Source: Mycolicibacterium porcinum (GTDB lineage: Bacteria > Actinomycetota > Actinomycetes > Mycobacteriales > Mycobacteriaceae). From it: a stretch of 64,000 nt of DNA. The notes under the pieces were generated by a model. That model saw only the letters and a program-made list of their open reading frames with translations. It searched no databases and was not told where the DNA came from. This document shows positions 47,609 to 57,398 of this stretch, piece by piece. Made by a program: the position numbers and the translations under genes. Positions within the stretch are counted from its first letter, which is position 1; every line of letters starts with the position of its first letter. Where the stretch lies: the NCBI GenBank assembly GCA_001942045.1, contig MSTD01000012.1, forward strand, positions 1 to 64,000. The letters run 5' to 3'.

Positions 47609-49266
47609 ACGTTCTCCTCCGCATGCTCCCGGTCTCGGTTGGGACGCTGCCGCTGCTTCTGCTGCGGCGCAGCAGGTTTGAGCGGCAACGGGCTCGTGGT
47701 CACCTTGTGCCCACGCACCAGTGGCAGCGTCAGGCGGAAGCAGGCGCCCTTGCCCGGTTCGCCCCACGCCTCCAACCGGCCCTGGTGCAGGCGAGCGTCC
47801 TCGATGCTGATGGCCAGGCCGAGGCCGGTGCCGCCGGAGCGGCGCACCCGCGACGGATCCGACCGCCAGAACCGGCTGAACACCAGCTTCTCCTCACCGG
47901 GGCGCAGGCCGACGCCGAAGTCGCGGACGGTGACGGCGACGGTGTCCTCGTCGGCGGCCATCCGGATGCGCACCGGTTTGCGTTCGGCGTGATCGATGGC
48001 GTTGGCGATGAGATTGCGCAGGATCCGTTCCACCCGACGGGGATCCACCTCGGCGATCACCTCATCGGCGGGCATGTTGACGTCGAGCTCGACCTCGGCG
48101 TCGGCGGCCAGGTGCCCGACATTGTCCAGCGCGCTCTGGACCGTGGACCGCAGATCGACCGACTCCACCGACAGCTCGGCCACGCCGGCGTCGTGGCGGG
48201 AGATCTCCAGCAGGTCGGCCAGCAGGGTCTCGAAGCGGTCCAGCTCGTTGACCATCAGTTCGGTGGACCGCCGGAGCGCGGGGTCAAGGTCCTCGCTGTG
48301 GTCGTGGATCAGGTCGGCCGCCATGCGCACCGTGGTCAGCGGGGTGCGCAGTTCGTGGCTGACGTCAGAAGTGAAGCGGCGCTGCAGGTTTCCGAATTCC
48401 TCGAGCTGCTGAATCTGGCGGGACAGGCTCTCGGCCATGTCGTTGAACGACACCGCCAGCCGGGCCATGTCGTCCTCGCCGCGCACGGGCATCCGCTCGG
48501 TGAGGTGCCCTTCGGCGAACCGCTCGGCGATCCGCGAGGCCGAGCGCACCGGCTGCACGATCTGGCGGGCCACCACGAGGGCGATCGCGGCCAGCAGACC
48601 CAGCAGCACCACGCCGCCGGTCGCCATGGTGCCGCGCACCAGCGAGATGGTGCTTTCCTCGTTGTTCAACGGGAAGATCAGGTACAGCTCAAGATTGGGC
48701 ACCGACGAGGACGCCGGGCTGCCGACGATCAGCGCGGGCCCCGAGAACGCATCGGTGGTCACCGTGGCGTACTGGTAACTGACCTGCCCGGCTTTCACGA
48801 AGTCGCGCAAGGCGTTCGGCACCTGCTGTACCGGTCCGGCCGCCGCGGCTTCGCGTGGACCGTCACCGGGAACGATGAGGACCGCGTCGAACGCTCCGGC
48901 CACGTCCGCCCGGGCGTCGGCCTTACGGTCGATCAAGGTGTTCCGCGCAAGCTGCAGGCTGCTGTCCAGCGAGCGGCTCTCCTCACCACCCACGATGCCG
49001 CCGACCGTGACCCGGGCCCGCTCGACCTCCTCGGTGGCGGCCTTCACCTTGACCTCGAGAATCCGGTCGGTGATCTGGCTGGTCAGCACGAAGCCGAGCA
49101 CCAGGATCACGGCAAGCGAGAGCCCCAATGTCAAAGTGACCACGCGCAGTTGCAGCGAACGTCGCCACACCAGGCTCAGCGCCCTGCCGAGCGTCCCCAA
49201 TCCGCGCAACAGTGGGCCGGAACCTCCCCAGCGCCCACGGATGCGCCGTCTGGAGCTGAAGATCAC
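47605..49266 (-). CDS. mtrB: sensor histidine kinase MtrB
   Basis: Sensor kinase of 553 residues. TM1 is at about 41-63 and the extracellular domain follows. TM2 is about 215-235, then a HAMP domain ([25 protein letters not shown]). The dimerisation/phosphoacceptor segment is [20 protein letters not shown] and the ATP lid region is [20 protein letters not shown]...[16 protein letters not shown]. The C-terminus is Gln/Arg-rich and basic. MtrB phosphorylates MtrA and localises to the septum in mycobacteria. GTG 49266 overlaps the mtrA stop as GTGA. Confidence 0.96.
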   Translation of the reverse strand: MIFSSRRRIRGRWGGSGPLLRGLGTLGRALSLVWRRSLQLRVVTLTLGLSLAVILVLGFVLTSQITDRILEVKVKAATEEVERARVTVGGIVGGEESRSLDSSLQLARNTLIDRKADARADVAGAFDAVLIVPGDGPREAAAAGPVQQVPNALRDFVKAGQVSYQYATVTTDAFSGPALIVGSPASSSVPNLELYLIFPLNNEESTISLVRGTMATGGVVLLGLLAAIALVVARQIVQPVRSASRIAERFAEGHLTERMPVRGEDDMARLAVSFNDMAESLSRQIQQLEEFGNLQRRFTSDVSHELRTPLTTVRMAADLIHDHSEDLDPALRRSTELMVNELDRFETLLADLLEISRHDAGVAELSVESVDLRSTVQSALDNVGHLAADAEVELDVNMPADEVIAEVDPRRVERILRNLIANAIDHAERKPVRIRMAADEDTVAVTVRDFGVGLRPGEEKLVFSRFWRSDPSRVRRSGGTGLGLAISIEDARLHQGRLEAWGEPGKGACFRLTLPLVRGHKVTTSPLPLKPAAPQQKQRQRPNRDREHAEENV

Positions 49267-49949
49267 GGGGGTCCGGCCTTGTATCCCACTCCTCGAACGG
49301 TCAACACCACCTGCGGGTTCTCCGGGTCTTTCTCAACCTTGGCCCGCAACCGCTGGACATGCACGTTCACCAAACGGGTGTCTGCGGGGTGACGGTATCC
49401 CCACACCTGTTCGAGCAGCACATCACGAGTAAACACCTGGCGTGGTTTGCGTGCCAGCGCCACGAGCAGGTCGAACTCCAGCGGTGTCAGCGAAATCTGC
49501 TCGCCCTGACGGGTCACCTTGTGAGCCGGCACATCGATCTCCACATCGTTGATCGACAGCAGCTCGGCGGGCTCGTCCTCGTTGCGGCGCAGCCGGGCGC
49601 GCACGCGGGCGACCAGCTCCTTCGGCTTGAACGGCTTCATCACGTAGTCGTCGGCGCCGGACTCCAGGCCGAGCACCACGTCGACGGTGTCGGTCTTCGC
49701 CGTCAGCATGACGATCGGCACGCCCGAGTCGGCACGGAGCACACGGCACACGTCGATGCCGTTCATGCCGGGCAGCATCAGGTCCAGAAGGACCAGATCG
49801 GGCCGCAGTTCACGGACCGCGGTGAGCGCCTGACTGCCATCGCCGATGACCGCGGTGTCGAATCCCTCACCACGCAAGACGATGGTGAGCATCTCGGCCA
49901 GCGATGGGTCGTCGTCGACGACAAGGATCCTTTGCCTCATGGTGTCCAT
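49263..49949 (-). CDS. mtrA: response regulator MtrA
   Basis: OmpR-family response regulator of 228 residues, first gene of mtrA-mtrB-lpqB. The acidic pocket is VVDDD (Asp12-14), the phosphoacceptor Asp56 is in VLLDLMLPG, then TAKTD and KPFKPKEL. The winged helix is at about 130-226 ([52 protein letters not shown]). MtrA controls cell division, DNA replication (dnaA, oriC binding) and resuscitation factors in mycobacteria. ATG 49949 is recorded; Met4 at 49940 is a close alternative. Confidence 0.97.
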   Translation of the reverse strand: MDTMRQRILVVDDDPSLAEMLTIVLRGEGFDTAVIGDGSQALTAVRELRPDLVLLDLMLPGMNGIDVCRVLRADSGVPIVMLTAKTDTVDVVLGLESGADDYVMKPFKPKELVARVRARLRRNEDEPAELLSINDVEIDVPAHKVTRQGEQISLTPLEFDLLVALARKPRQVFTRDVLLEQVWGYRHPADTRLVNVHVQRLRAKVEKDPENPQVVLTVRGVGYKAGPP

Positions 49950-50001
49950 GGTGTCACCAGATCGCGATAAAACCGGGGTACCACACGCGGGTTTCTCCGC
50001 T

Positions 50002-50634
50002 TTATCTGCTGCTTAGGCGACCTGCCATGGCTGTGGGGTCCACATCCGGGCCCGCGACGGCCCACCGACCGCACCAATCGGCGGCCGCCAGCGCGGCATA
50101 GACCTCGCCGGTGCGCTGCTGCAGGCCGCTGTCCCGTTCGTAGGCATCCTTGGCCCGATCGGCCTCCGTGTTGGCGCGGTGCTCGGCCCGCGCGGCGGCC
50201 AGCTCGGTGGGGACGTCGAGCAGCACCTGCCAGTCCGGTGTGGGCATCTTGAGCCGGTCGAACTCGAGCTCACGCACCCAGGCGACCACCTCGCCGTCCG
50301 CGTCCTGGTGCAGCCGGGCCGCGCTGTAGGCCGCGTTCGAGGCGACGTAGCGGTCCAGGATGACGACGTCGTAGACGCCGAGCAGGTGCTCGATCTCCTC
50401 CCGCGCCCCGGCCCGGTCGAGCGCGAACAGGGTTGCCATCGCATAGACCGACTCGGCCAGGTCGCCGTGGGCGCCGTGCAGCGCCTCGGCGGCCAGATCG
50501 GCCGGCACCGACCGGTGATACCGCGGGAACGCCAGGCTGCCGACGGAGCGGTGGTCAGCCTCGAACGCCGCCCGCAAGCCGCCCGTCAACGTACGTTTGC
50601 CTGCGCCGTCGACACCCTCGATCGCTATGAGCAC
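50002..50634 (-). CDS. tmk: thymidylate kinase
   Basis: dTMP kinase of 210 residues (M. tuberculosis 214). The P-loop is EGVDGAGKRTLTGGLR near the N-terminus, the DRY motif is in ILDRYVASNAAY, and the LID region follows LLDVPTELAAARAEHRANTEADRAKD. It phosphorylates dTMP to dTDP. GTG 50634 (VLIAIEGVDGAGK) is the start, since the P-loop sits within the first strand. mtrA lies 52 bp downstream, as in M. tuberculosis, but sahH, its usual upstream neighbour there, is about 8 kb away here. Confidence 0.95.
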   Translation of the reverse strand: MLIAIEGVDGAGKRTLTGGLRAAFEADHRSVGSLAFPRYHRSVPADLAAEALHGAHGDLAESVYAMATLFALDRAGAREEIEHLLGVYDVVILDRYVASNAAYSAARLHQDADGEVVAWVRELEFDRLKMPTPDWQVLLDVPTELAAARAEHRANTEADRAKDAYERDSGLQQRTGEVYAALAAADWCGRWAVAGPDVDPTAMAGRLSSR

Positions 50635-50760
50635 ACAGGCAGCGTAATTGGTGCGGGCGGCCCGAGCCCCGTCACCGCTGCCCCGGCGGCACGTATCTCG
50701 ACGTGAATCCCCGTTCCCGGACAATGAGATTCAGGCCGCCGAGCGCGTGCATTGTTCCGT

Positions 50761-51777
50761 TTACTGTCCGACCAGCCAACCGAGCACGGTCAACCCAAGG
50801 GCGCCGATGAACAGAAACGGTGCGAGAGCACTGGTCAACGGCGCCGATCCCACCACTACGGTGGCCAACCCGACCACGATCGCGAAGCCGAGGAACAGCA
50901 CTCGAACGGCCAATAGCAGTCGTTCGCGCAGCACCGCGCGCAATGTCGGGCCCGGCACGCTGCGCGCAACCCACACGAGCGCCGCAGCCAAGCCGAGCGT
51001 CACGACAGCAGCGATCAGCCTCGGCACAAACGTGGAACGGAAATCCTGATGCTCACCTACCCCGGCGCCCACGGCAAAGAACAACAGCATCACCGACGCC
51101 GTGGCCAATCGCAGCACCCGGATCAACACCGCACCGATGTTTCTGCGGGCCAACGGTCCGAAGTCGGGATCGAGGCGGCCCGCACCCAGAAAGCCCCGGA
51201 TCGCCGTCGCCAGCTTGCCCCACCGCAGCCGACTGACGGCAAGTTCGTGCACGGCCCAAGCATGATCGGGTTCCACCCGCAGGGCCGCATGGTAGTCGGC
51301 CTCGGCGGCAGCGCGCCCCCAGCGATAGCGGGCGATACTGCCCCGCAGCACCAGAGAATCCGCCGAAGCCGGGTTCAAGCGCAGCGACTCGTTGATCGCG
51401 GTGAGTGCATCGTCATCGAACCCCGAATCGTGGAGCATCCTGGCATAAAGGTAGTGCGCACGAGAGGAATTCGGATGATCGGTGACAGTCCTCCAGGCCA
51501 TCCACAAGGCGTCCGAAAGCCGAAGCTGGCCCCGTAGCGCGGCGGTGTACACGCGCATGGCATGTTCGTTGTCGGGAGCACTGAGCGCCGCATGGGCTGC
51601 CGAGGCCGCGCGCCTATAGTCTTTCAGCCCTAGGCAGGCTTGGCCGTAGCGCGCCAACAGGATGGGATTGTTCGGATCTTCGGCCAGCGCCGATTGCAGT
51701 ACTTCAGCGGCCCGCTGATAGTTCCTGGTCTCCAGGTACGCCTCGGCGACCTCCCTGGGCCCCGCGCCCGCCGTCAC
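50761..51777 (-). CDS. TPR-repeat membrane protein
   Basis: Protein of 338 residues. The N-terminal two-thirds (1-210) are tetratricopeptide repeats (YLETRNYQRAAEVLQSALAEDPNNPILLARYGQACLGLKDYRRAA, then SSRAHYLYARMLHDSGFDDDALTAINESLRLNPASADSL). The C-terminal third has about four hydrophobic helices (VLRLATASVMLLFFAVGAGV, LIAAVVTLGLAAALVWVA, LLLAVRVLFLGFAIVVGLATVVV, FLFIGALGLTVLGWLV). GTG 51777 overlaps the AAA+ ATPase stop as GTGA, so the two are translated together and very likely work together. The family is otherwise unrecognised. Confidence 0.82.
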   Translation of the reverse strand: MTAGAGPREVAEAYLETRNYQRAAEVLQSALAEDPNNPILLARYGQACLGLKDYRRAASAAHAALSAPDNEHAMRVYTAALRGQLRLSDALWMAWRTVTDHPNSSRAHYLYARMLHDSGFDDDALTAINESLRLNPASADSLVLRGSIARYRWGRAAAEADYHAALRVEPDHAWAVHELAVSRLRWGKLATAIRGFLGAGRLDPDFGPLARRNIGAVLIRVLRLATASVMLLFFAVGAGVGEHQDFRSTFVPRLIAAVVTLGLAAALVWVARSVPGPTLRAVLRERLLLAVRVLFLGFAIVVGLATVVVGSAPLTSALAPFLFIGALGLTVLGWLVGQ

Positions 51778-52994
51778 CGAAGTTTGTTCCGCCGCAGGTA
51801 CTTTGCCAGATCGTCGTAGGTGCCGTCACGGTTGCTGAACTCGACGACGTTGCGGGCGGTTTCGAACCAGGGGCCGCTTGAGGGCCGAATCTGTTCCAGC
51901 GCGGCATCGATGTCGCCCATCTGGACGGGCCGCACCTGCCCGCTGCGGAGCGATTCGGCCATCGCCAATTGTGTTGCGGTATCGCACACGTGGGCCAGGT
52001 CGGCTCCGGAGAATCCGTCGGTCCGTTTGGCCACCGACGCCAGGTTGATGCCCTCCACCGGCCGGTCCTGCAAGTGCAGCTTCATGATCGCCGCACGGGC
52101 CTCCGCGTCCGGCAGCGACACGAAGAGCATCCGGTCGAACCGACCGGGCCTGCGCAGCGCGGCATCCACGTCCCACGGCGCGTTGGTCGCACCCAGGACG
52201 TAGACGCCGTCATTGTTCGATGTGGCCGAATCCAGTTCTTCCAAAAGCGCATTCACGACAGTCCGAAGTCCAGCCGACCCGCTCAACGCGGAACGGCGAT
52301 GGCCGAGCGCATCCACCTCGTCGAAGAACAGCACGCAGGGCGCGTTGCGACGCGCGTTGTCGAAGATCGACCGGACGCTGTGTTCACTCTCGCCGAGCCA
52401 GCGGGACAACACATCGGCGATGCCGACCTGATAGAAGTTCGCTCCGAGCTCGCCCGACACTGCCTTGGCGAGGTAGGTCTTGCCGCATCCGGGCGGGCCA
52501 TACAGAAGGAGCCCGCCACGTGCGGACACCTTGAACGCCTTCATCAACTCGGGGTTGCGGATAGGACCGAGCAACGAGAGCTCGAGCTGTTTCTTGACGT
52601 CGGCCATCCCGGCGATGTCGGCGAGCCGGACCGACGTGCGCTGCAGTACGTCGAAGTCCTTCTCGCTGATGGCTTCCGCCGGTTCGGAGACGAATGCGGG
52701 TTTGACGATGTCGGCGACCTGGTTCTCGGCGGCAGTCCAGTCGAAGCCGCCGGCGGATTCCTCGGGGGCAGCGGGCGCGGCCGCTCCGGCCAGGCCGGCA
52801 CTGCACTGTTGCAGCAAGGTCACCGCCCGGGTGTTCGAGGCATCCCGGGCCAGCACCGCACTGCAATGTGCCAGCGCCTCGGCATAGCGGTGCCGCTCCA
52901 CCAACAAAGTGGCCAGGTGCAGCCTCAACTCCGCCAGCTCCGGGCTGCGCTCGACCGCCGCAGCTAACTCTTCGATGACGGCGTCCTCAGCCAT
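51774..52994 (-). CDS. CDC48/FtsH-type AAA+ ATPase with TPR-like N-terminus
   Basis: AAA+ ATPase of 406 residues. Residues 1-70 are TPR-like helices (LAELRLHLATLLVERHRYAEALAHCSAVLARDASNTRAVTLL) and a Gly/Ala linker follows. A single AAA module holds Walker A GPPGCGKTYLAKAVSGELG, Walker B VLFFDEVDALGHRR, sensor 1 YVLGATNAPWDVD, arginine-finger RRPGRFDR and sensor 2 FSGADLAHVCDTA. This is the classic substrate-remodelling clade, not the EccA clade. There is no protease domain. ATG 52994 is chosen over GTG 53000 because GGGGG lies at better spacing. It is coupled to the TPR membrane gene by GTGA. Confidence 0.87.
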   Translation of the reverse strand: MAEDAVIEELAAAVERSPELAELRLHLATLLVERHRYAEALAHCSAVLARDASNTRAVTLLQQCSAGLAGAAAPAAPEESAGGFDWTAAENQVADIVKPAFVSEPAEAISEKDFDVLQRTSVRLADIAGMADVKKQLELSLLGPIRNPELMKAFKVSARGGLLLYGPPGCGKTYLAKAVSGELGANFYQVGIADVLSRWLGESEHSVRSIFDNARRNAPCVLFFDEVDALGHRRSALSGSAGLRTVVNALLEELDSATSNNDGVYVLGATNAPWDVDAALRRPGRFDRMLFVSLPDAEARAAIMKLHLQDRPVEGINLASVAKRTDGFSGADLAHVCDTATQLAMAESLRSGQVRPVQMGDIDAALEQIRPSSGPWFETARNVVEFSNRDGTYDDLAKYLRRNKLR

Positions 52995-53156
52995 TGGCAC
53001 CCCCGATTGATCGCTCGGGCAAATCCTATCCGCAGGCCGGCACCGCCTGCTTCGCCTAATTCGGACGCCCTCGGAGGCTCGACAAGATAGCCGTGCTTAT
53101 TTTTGCGTCCGGTACGGTCGCCTGATCCCAGGAATCGCCGACGGATGAGATTGCGA

Positions 53157-55007
53157 ATGAACCACGACACCAACCTTGCCGCAGCCACCTTGATGGATCT
53201 GCTGCAGCAGCGCGCCGAGACCTATCGAGACAAGGTCGCGTTCAGCTTCTCCTACGACGGCGACGACGTGGATCGCACTCAGCTCACCTACGCCGACCTG
53301 GACCGTCGGGCCCGAGCGATCGCGTCCACCCTGCAACGACTCGGCGCCGCAGGTGAACGGGTCCTGGTGCTGTGCCGGCCGGGTCTGGATTCCATCGCCG
53401 GTTTCTTCGGGTGTATCTACGCGGGTGCGGTCGCCGTGCCGGTGCACGAGCGGCTGGCGCCGCGGCTGTCGTCGGTCGTGCCCGACGCGCACGCCCGCTT
53501 CGCGCTCGCCACCGCCGAGACGCAGTCGAAGATCAAGGCCGCGATCGACGAGCTCGCCGAGGGGCGCGACCTGCAATGGATCCGTACCGACGAGGAAGAC
53601 GACGCCGCCGGACGGGCCGACAGCTGGGAGGTGCCCGATATCGACCCGGGCGCAATCGCCATGGTGCAGTACACATCCGGCTCAACCACCACGCCCAAGG
53701 GTGCCGCTTTGACGCACCGCAACCTGCTGCACAACATGGAGTCGATCCGCCGAGTGTGGGGCGGCGATGACACCGCGATCAGTGTGTTCTGGCTGCCCTC
53801 GCATCACGACATGGGGTTGATCGGCGGGGTCCTGTCGATGCTCTATGTCGGCTGCACCACCCATCTCATGTCGCCGTCCTCCTTCGTGAAGCGTCCGATG
53901 CGCTGGCTGGAAGCGCTGTCCCGGCATCGCGCAACCTTCACCGCCGCACCGAATTTCGCCTATGACCTGTGCGTCGAACACAGCACTGCCGAGCAACGGG
54001 CGGCGCTCGATCTGTCAAACCTGGCCACCGCCATGAACGGCGCTGAGCCGGTGCAGGCCACCACACTCAAGCAGTTCGCCGAGGCGTTCGCTCCGGCCGG
54101 ATTCCGGCCGGAGGCGTTCTGCCCGGTATACGGACTCGCGGAGGCGACCTTGCTGGTGTCGGGCGGCTCGGACGCCGAGCTGCCGGTGGTAGCCCACGTC
54201 GATCGCGCCGGCCTCCAATCGGACCGCGTCGTCGACGCCCGGCCTGGACTTCCGTCCACGGTCACATTGGTGGGTTGCGGCCAACCGCGGGGCGGCCAAC
54301 AGGTCGTCGTCGTCGATCCGGCGACCCACCGGCCATGTGGGACAGACGAAGTCGGCGAGATCTGGATCCCAGGCCCCAGTGTGGGCTGGGGGTATTGGGC
54401 CAGACCGGAAGAGACTGCCCAGACGTTCTCTGCGGTGCTGCCGGAAACCTCGGCCGGCCCGTTCCTGCGCACCGGGGACCTGGGTTTCCTGCGGTCAGGC
54501 GAGCTGTTCATCACGGGGCGGTGCAAGGATCTGGTCGTCATCCGCGGCGGCAACTACTACCCGAACGACATCGAGCGCACGGTGCAGGAATGCCACCCGA
54601 TGCTCGTTTCCGGTCGCGGTGCGGCCTTCGCGATCACGCCCGGCTTGGGCGCGGTCGAACAGTTGGTGGTCGTCCAGGAGGTGGACCAACAGCGCGATCC
54701 CGCGGCCGACTTGGCCGAGGTGGCCGCGACGGTCCGCAACGCCGTGGCCGAACGCTACGGACTCGAGCCGAACTCAGTTCTGCTGGTGCCGCATGTGTCG
54801 ATTCCGACCACGTCGAGCGGCAAGATTCAACGAGGTCAGTGCCGCAGGCAGTTCCTCGACGGGGAGATCGCACCCGTGGCGCAGTGGCGCGCGCCAACGG
54901 CACTTGACGACCTCGCCAAGGCTCGGGAGCTCGAGGCCGCAACGCAGATCGCTGAGCTGATCAAGGCTGAGGCGGCCCGCCAGCAGCGGGCAGCCAACCC
55001 GAGCTGA
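53157..55007 (+). CDS. fatty acyl-AMP ligase (FadD32/FAAL-like)
   Basis: Adenylate-forming enzyme of 616 residues. A3 motif YTSGSTTTPKGAALTHRN, A5 YGLAEATLLVSGG, A7 RTGDLGFLRSGELFITGR, A8 CKDLVVIRGGNYYPNDIE and the A10 lysine in TTSSGKIQRGQ are all present. NYYPNDIE and the segment between A7 and A8 are typical of FAALs, which activate fatty acids as acyl-adenylates for transfer to a carrier protein or PKS. No PKS, NRPS or carrier gene lies nearby. ATG 53157 (MNHDTNLAAATLMDLLQQ) is chosen; ATG 53145 would add four residues. It is divergent from the AAA+ gene. Confidence 0.88.
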   Translation: MNHDTNLAAATLMDLLQQRAETYRDKVAFSFSYDGDDVDRTQLTYADLDRRARAIASTLQRLGAAGERVLVLCRPGLDSIAGFFGCIYAGAVAVPVHERLAPRLSSVVPDAHARFALATAETQSKIKAAIDELAEGRDLQWIRTDEEDDAAGRADSWEVPDIDPGAIAMVQYTSGSTTTPKGAALTHRNLLHNMESIRRVWGGDDTAISVFWLPSHHDMGLIGGVLSMLYVGCTTHLMSPSSFVKRPMRWLEALSRHRATFTAAPNFAYDLCVEHSTAEQRAALDLSNLATAMNGAEPVQATTLKQFAEAFAPAGFRPEAFCPVYGLAEATLLVSGGSDAELPVVAHVDRAGLQSDRVVDARPGLPSTVTLVGCGQPRGGQQVVVVDPATHRPCGTDEVGEIWIPGPSVGWGYWARPEETAQTFSAVLPETSAGPFLRTGDLGFLRSGELFITGRCKDLVVIRGGNYYPNDIERTVQECHPMLVSGRGAAFAITPGLGAVEQLVVVQEVDQQRDPAADLAEVAATVRNAVAERYGLEPNSVLLVPHVSIPTTSSGKIQRGQCRRQFLDGEIAPVAQWRAPTALDDLAKARELEAATQIAELIKAEAARQQRAANPS

Positions 55008-55586
55008 GGCGGGGCACGCCGACTTTTGTTTGCTGAATGGACCCCGCCGGAAGCTGCGACGGTCGAACCGGCGGAGAAATCTGCGGTAAAGGCCCAGTGT
55101 ATCGACCTTTAGACCACCATCGTGGTCGCGCCGAGATGTATCGATAGCAGTGCGCTGACTCAGCACGTTCCGCACCAGGGTGCGCGGGTCTTCTCAACGA
55201 GCAACCCGACCCTACGATGCGAGTACACGCGCGCCGACACGAGGCCGACTTCGGACCATTCTGGCTGCGGCACAACGTATTTGCATGTGACCGATCAAAT
55301 CGATCCACAGGGCCCGGCGTGGGCCGCCCACAGTCCGCGATGCACAGGACACGTGGCGGGCAGACGCAGGCACCCGCCCCTTGTCAGATGTCAGACGATT
55401 AGAAAATTCATAACTATTTGCCATGGCCGCCCCACGCCGCCATGAGCAGCGGGGACTGCTGCGGCCCGGCATAGCCAGCGCGGCCACTTTCTTAAGACGA
55501 CTAGAGAGATTGCCGAAATCTTGCCTCCGCAACTAAATCTCGGGCTAACGTCTGGGCGTTATTTACAGTTCCGAAAGGAAAATGTC
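55008..55586. other. long intergenic region upstream of the GjpA-like gene
   Basis: These 579 bp hold no gene I can support. The composition is less GC-rich than its surroundings in 55390-55420 (TTAGAAAATTCATAAC). TAACGT near 55546-55551 is a TANNNT -10 candidate, and AAAGGAAA at about 55574-55581 is the ribosome-binding site of the following GTG. No terminator hairpin is evident behind the acyl-AMP ligase. Confidence 0.5.
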
Positions 55587-57335
55587 GTGCACCTCGCCGC
55601 CCAGCCCCGCATAACCCCTGGTGAAAAGCAAGAAGTCGCCCGAAACTGGCTCACTGCCGCCGGCGTCGTCGTCGCCGCCACCGGGATGATCGCTGCCGCT
55701 CCCGGGCTCGCGCCCGTCCCAGCCACCGTTGCACACGACATTCAGTCCGCCTCGGTCCGGCTCACCGCAGGATGGGACCCACTCGCCGCGTGGAAGGACG
55801 CACTCGACACCTCGATCGCCAACGGCACGACCCTCGGTGACAACTTCCTGCTGGCACCGGCCGTGGGGCTGCAGCAAGCGATCGTCAACCAGATCGGCTA
55901 TGCCAAGCAGCTTTTCGAGGACCCGTCCAGCTTTGAGGCCGTATCACAGCAGTTCGCCGCCAACGTGATGAAGGTGGCGGCAGGTCTGACGCTGATCGGG
56001 GCGGACGACGACACCAAGGAGACGGTGCTCAAGCACACCCTGGGCGGCATGCACGGCCTGATGCTCGGCATGTTCCCCGGCTTCTTGCCGGAAGGCACCG
56101 ACGTCGAGACAGTGTCGGCCGTCCTCGATTTCCTGGCGTCACCCCTCAGCGGCGTCCTCATCGGATCCGTCGGACCGGTGATCAGCCCGGCGGTGGCACT
56201 GCTCAACAGCGCCCAGGCGATCGCGGCTGCCGCCGAAACCGGTGATGCATCAGCGGCTTTCGCTGCTGCGCTCGGTATACCGGCCAGCATGGTGAACGGC
56301 TTCCTGAACGGTGCCGACCTCAACCTCGACGCGCTGACGCCGTTGCTCAACGACGCGGGCATCATGCCCGAAGGCATAACGTTCGAGGGGCTCGACATCG
56401 CCTTCGGCGGCCTGCTCACCCCGGGTTCGGTCGACAGGAACACCTACGAATACACCGACGAAGACGGCAATGTCGTGGAGATTCCCTCCGTCGGCGGCTC
56501 GATCTTCAACAGTATCGGCCTGAAAGTCGGTCTCGGCGGCACCGTCATCGCTATCGACAGCGAGGCCGTCGGTCCGATCGGGGCCTTGCAGGGCGTATCG
56601 CAGACCGTCGGCGCCCTGCTCGGTAACGGCTGGGATGACTGGGACGGCAAGGGAAATGCACCCGCACCGAAGCCGCCACTGTTCGGACTGAAGCCGCTTG
56701 CGGTGGGTGACATCTTCAGCGACACCGCCGAAAGCCCAGGGGTCACCAAGCTTCGCGACATGCTCAAGACCGCCGCGATCAACGACATCGTCAAGAAGCT
56801 GCAGGGCACCGACACCGATACCGGGACCGTGGCCGACAAGACGGTCGTCGACGACACTGCCGTCGTCTCGACTGCCGACACGACGGCTTCCGACAAGGTG
56901 GCTGCGGCCACCGAGCTGACCCACACCACCGCGAACAAGATGGTGGCGGTCACCTTGCCGGCTTCGGACACCACGGCCGCAGCCGAGGAGGTCGCCAAGA
57001 CACCGGCCGTCGATGCGACCGAAAAGGCCAGTACGACAACGCCGCCGAAGCTCGACGTGCTTCCGAAGGCGCCCACAACCCGACCCGACACTTCGTTCGG
57101 CCAGAGCCAGCGCAAGGTCGCCCAGGGCATCCGGGACGCGGTCAAGAATGCTCGCGACGGACTCACCGGATCCAGCAGCCGGACAAAGAGCGAATCTGAT
57201 TCCGCTTCAACGGGTTCGGGTTCCAGCACGTCCAGCTCAGCCACGAGCGGTTCCGACAGCTCGGGCAAGGCCAAGACCAAGACCAACGCCAAGACCGCGA
57301 AGACCAAGACCACCAAGGACAAGAACAAGGACTGA
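55587..57335 (+). CDS. GjpA-like mycobacterial surface/porin-family protein
   Basis: Exported-type protein of 582 residues. An N-terminal hydrophobic segment (LTAAGVVVAATGMIAAAPGLAPVPATVA, about 22-50) looks like a signal or anchor. A helical core with WDPLAAWKDALDTSIANGTTL, LLAPAVGLQQAIVNQ, LASPLSGVLIGSVGPVISPAVALLNSA and FGGLLTPGS matches proteins annotated as GjpA-type outer-membrane porins in mycobacteria and Gordonia (assignment from memory of the family pattern). From about 405 the protein is low-complexity: Thr/Ala/Val/Asp-rich, then Ser-rich, ending in a Lys/Thr tail (KAKTKTNAKTAKTKTTKD). GTG 55587 is set by the RBS AAAGGAAA. Confidence 0.68.
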   Translation: MHLAAQPRITPGEKQEVARNWLTAAGVVVAATGMIAAAPGLAPVPATVAHDIQSASVRLTAGWDPLAAWKDALDTSIANGTTLGDNFLLAPAVGLQQAIVNQIGYAKQLFEDPSSFEAVSQQFAANVMKVAAGLTLIGADDDTKETVLKHTLGGMHGLMLGMFPGFLPEGTDVETVSAVLDFLASPLSGVLIGSVGPVISPAVALLNSAQAIAAAAETGDASAAFAAALGIPASMVNGFLNGADLNLDALTPLLNDAGIMPEGITFEGLDIAFGGLLTPGSVDRNTYEYTDEDGNVVEIPSVGGSIFNSIGLKVGLGGTVIAIDSEAVGPIGALQGVSQTVGALLGNGWDDWDGKGNAPAPKPPLFGLKPLAVGDIFSDTAESPGVTKLRDMLKTAAINDIVKKLQGTDTDTGTVADKTVVDDTAVVSTADTTASDKVAAATELTHTTANKMVAVTLPASDTTAAAEEVAKTPAVDATEKASTTTPPKLDVLPKAPTTRPDTSFGQSQRKVAQGIRDAVKNARDGLTGSSSRTKSESDSASTGSGSSTSSSATSGSDSSGKAKTKTNAKTAKTKTTKDKNKD

Positions 57336-57353
57336 CCGGACCAGTGTCACGAC

Positions 57354-57381
57354 GGTGGGCCCCTCCTCGCAGGGGCTCACC
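57354..57381. terminator. bidirectional terminator hairpin
   Basis: GGTGGGCCCCT (57354-57364) pairs with AGGGGCTCACC (57371-57381) with one G-T wobble around a 6-base loop. It lies between the convergent GjpA-like and lipase genes, 18 bp from each stop, and has no T-run. Confidence 0.75.
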
Positions 57382-57398
57382 GCTTGGCAGCCCGATCC

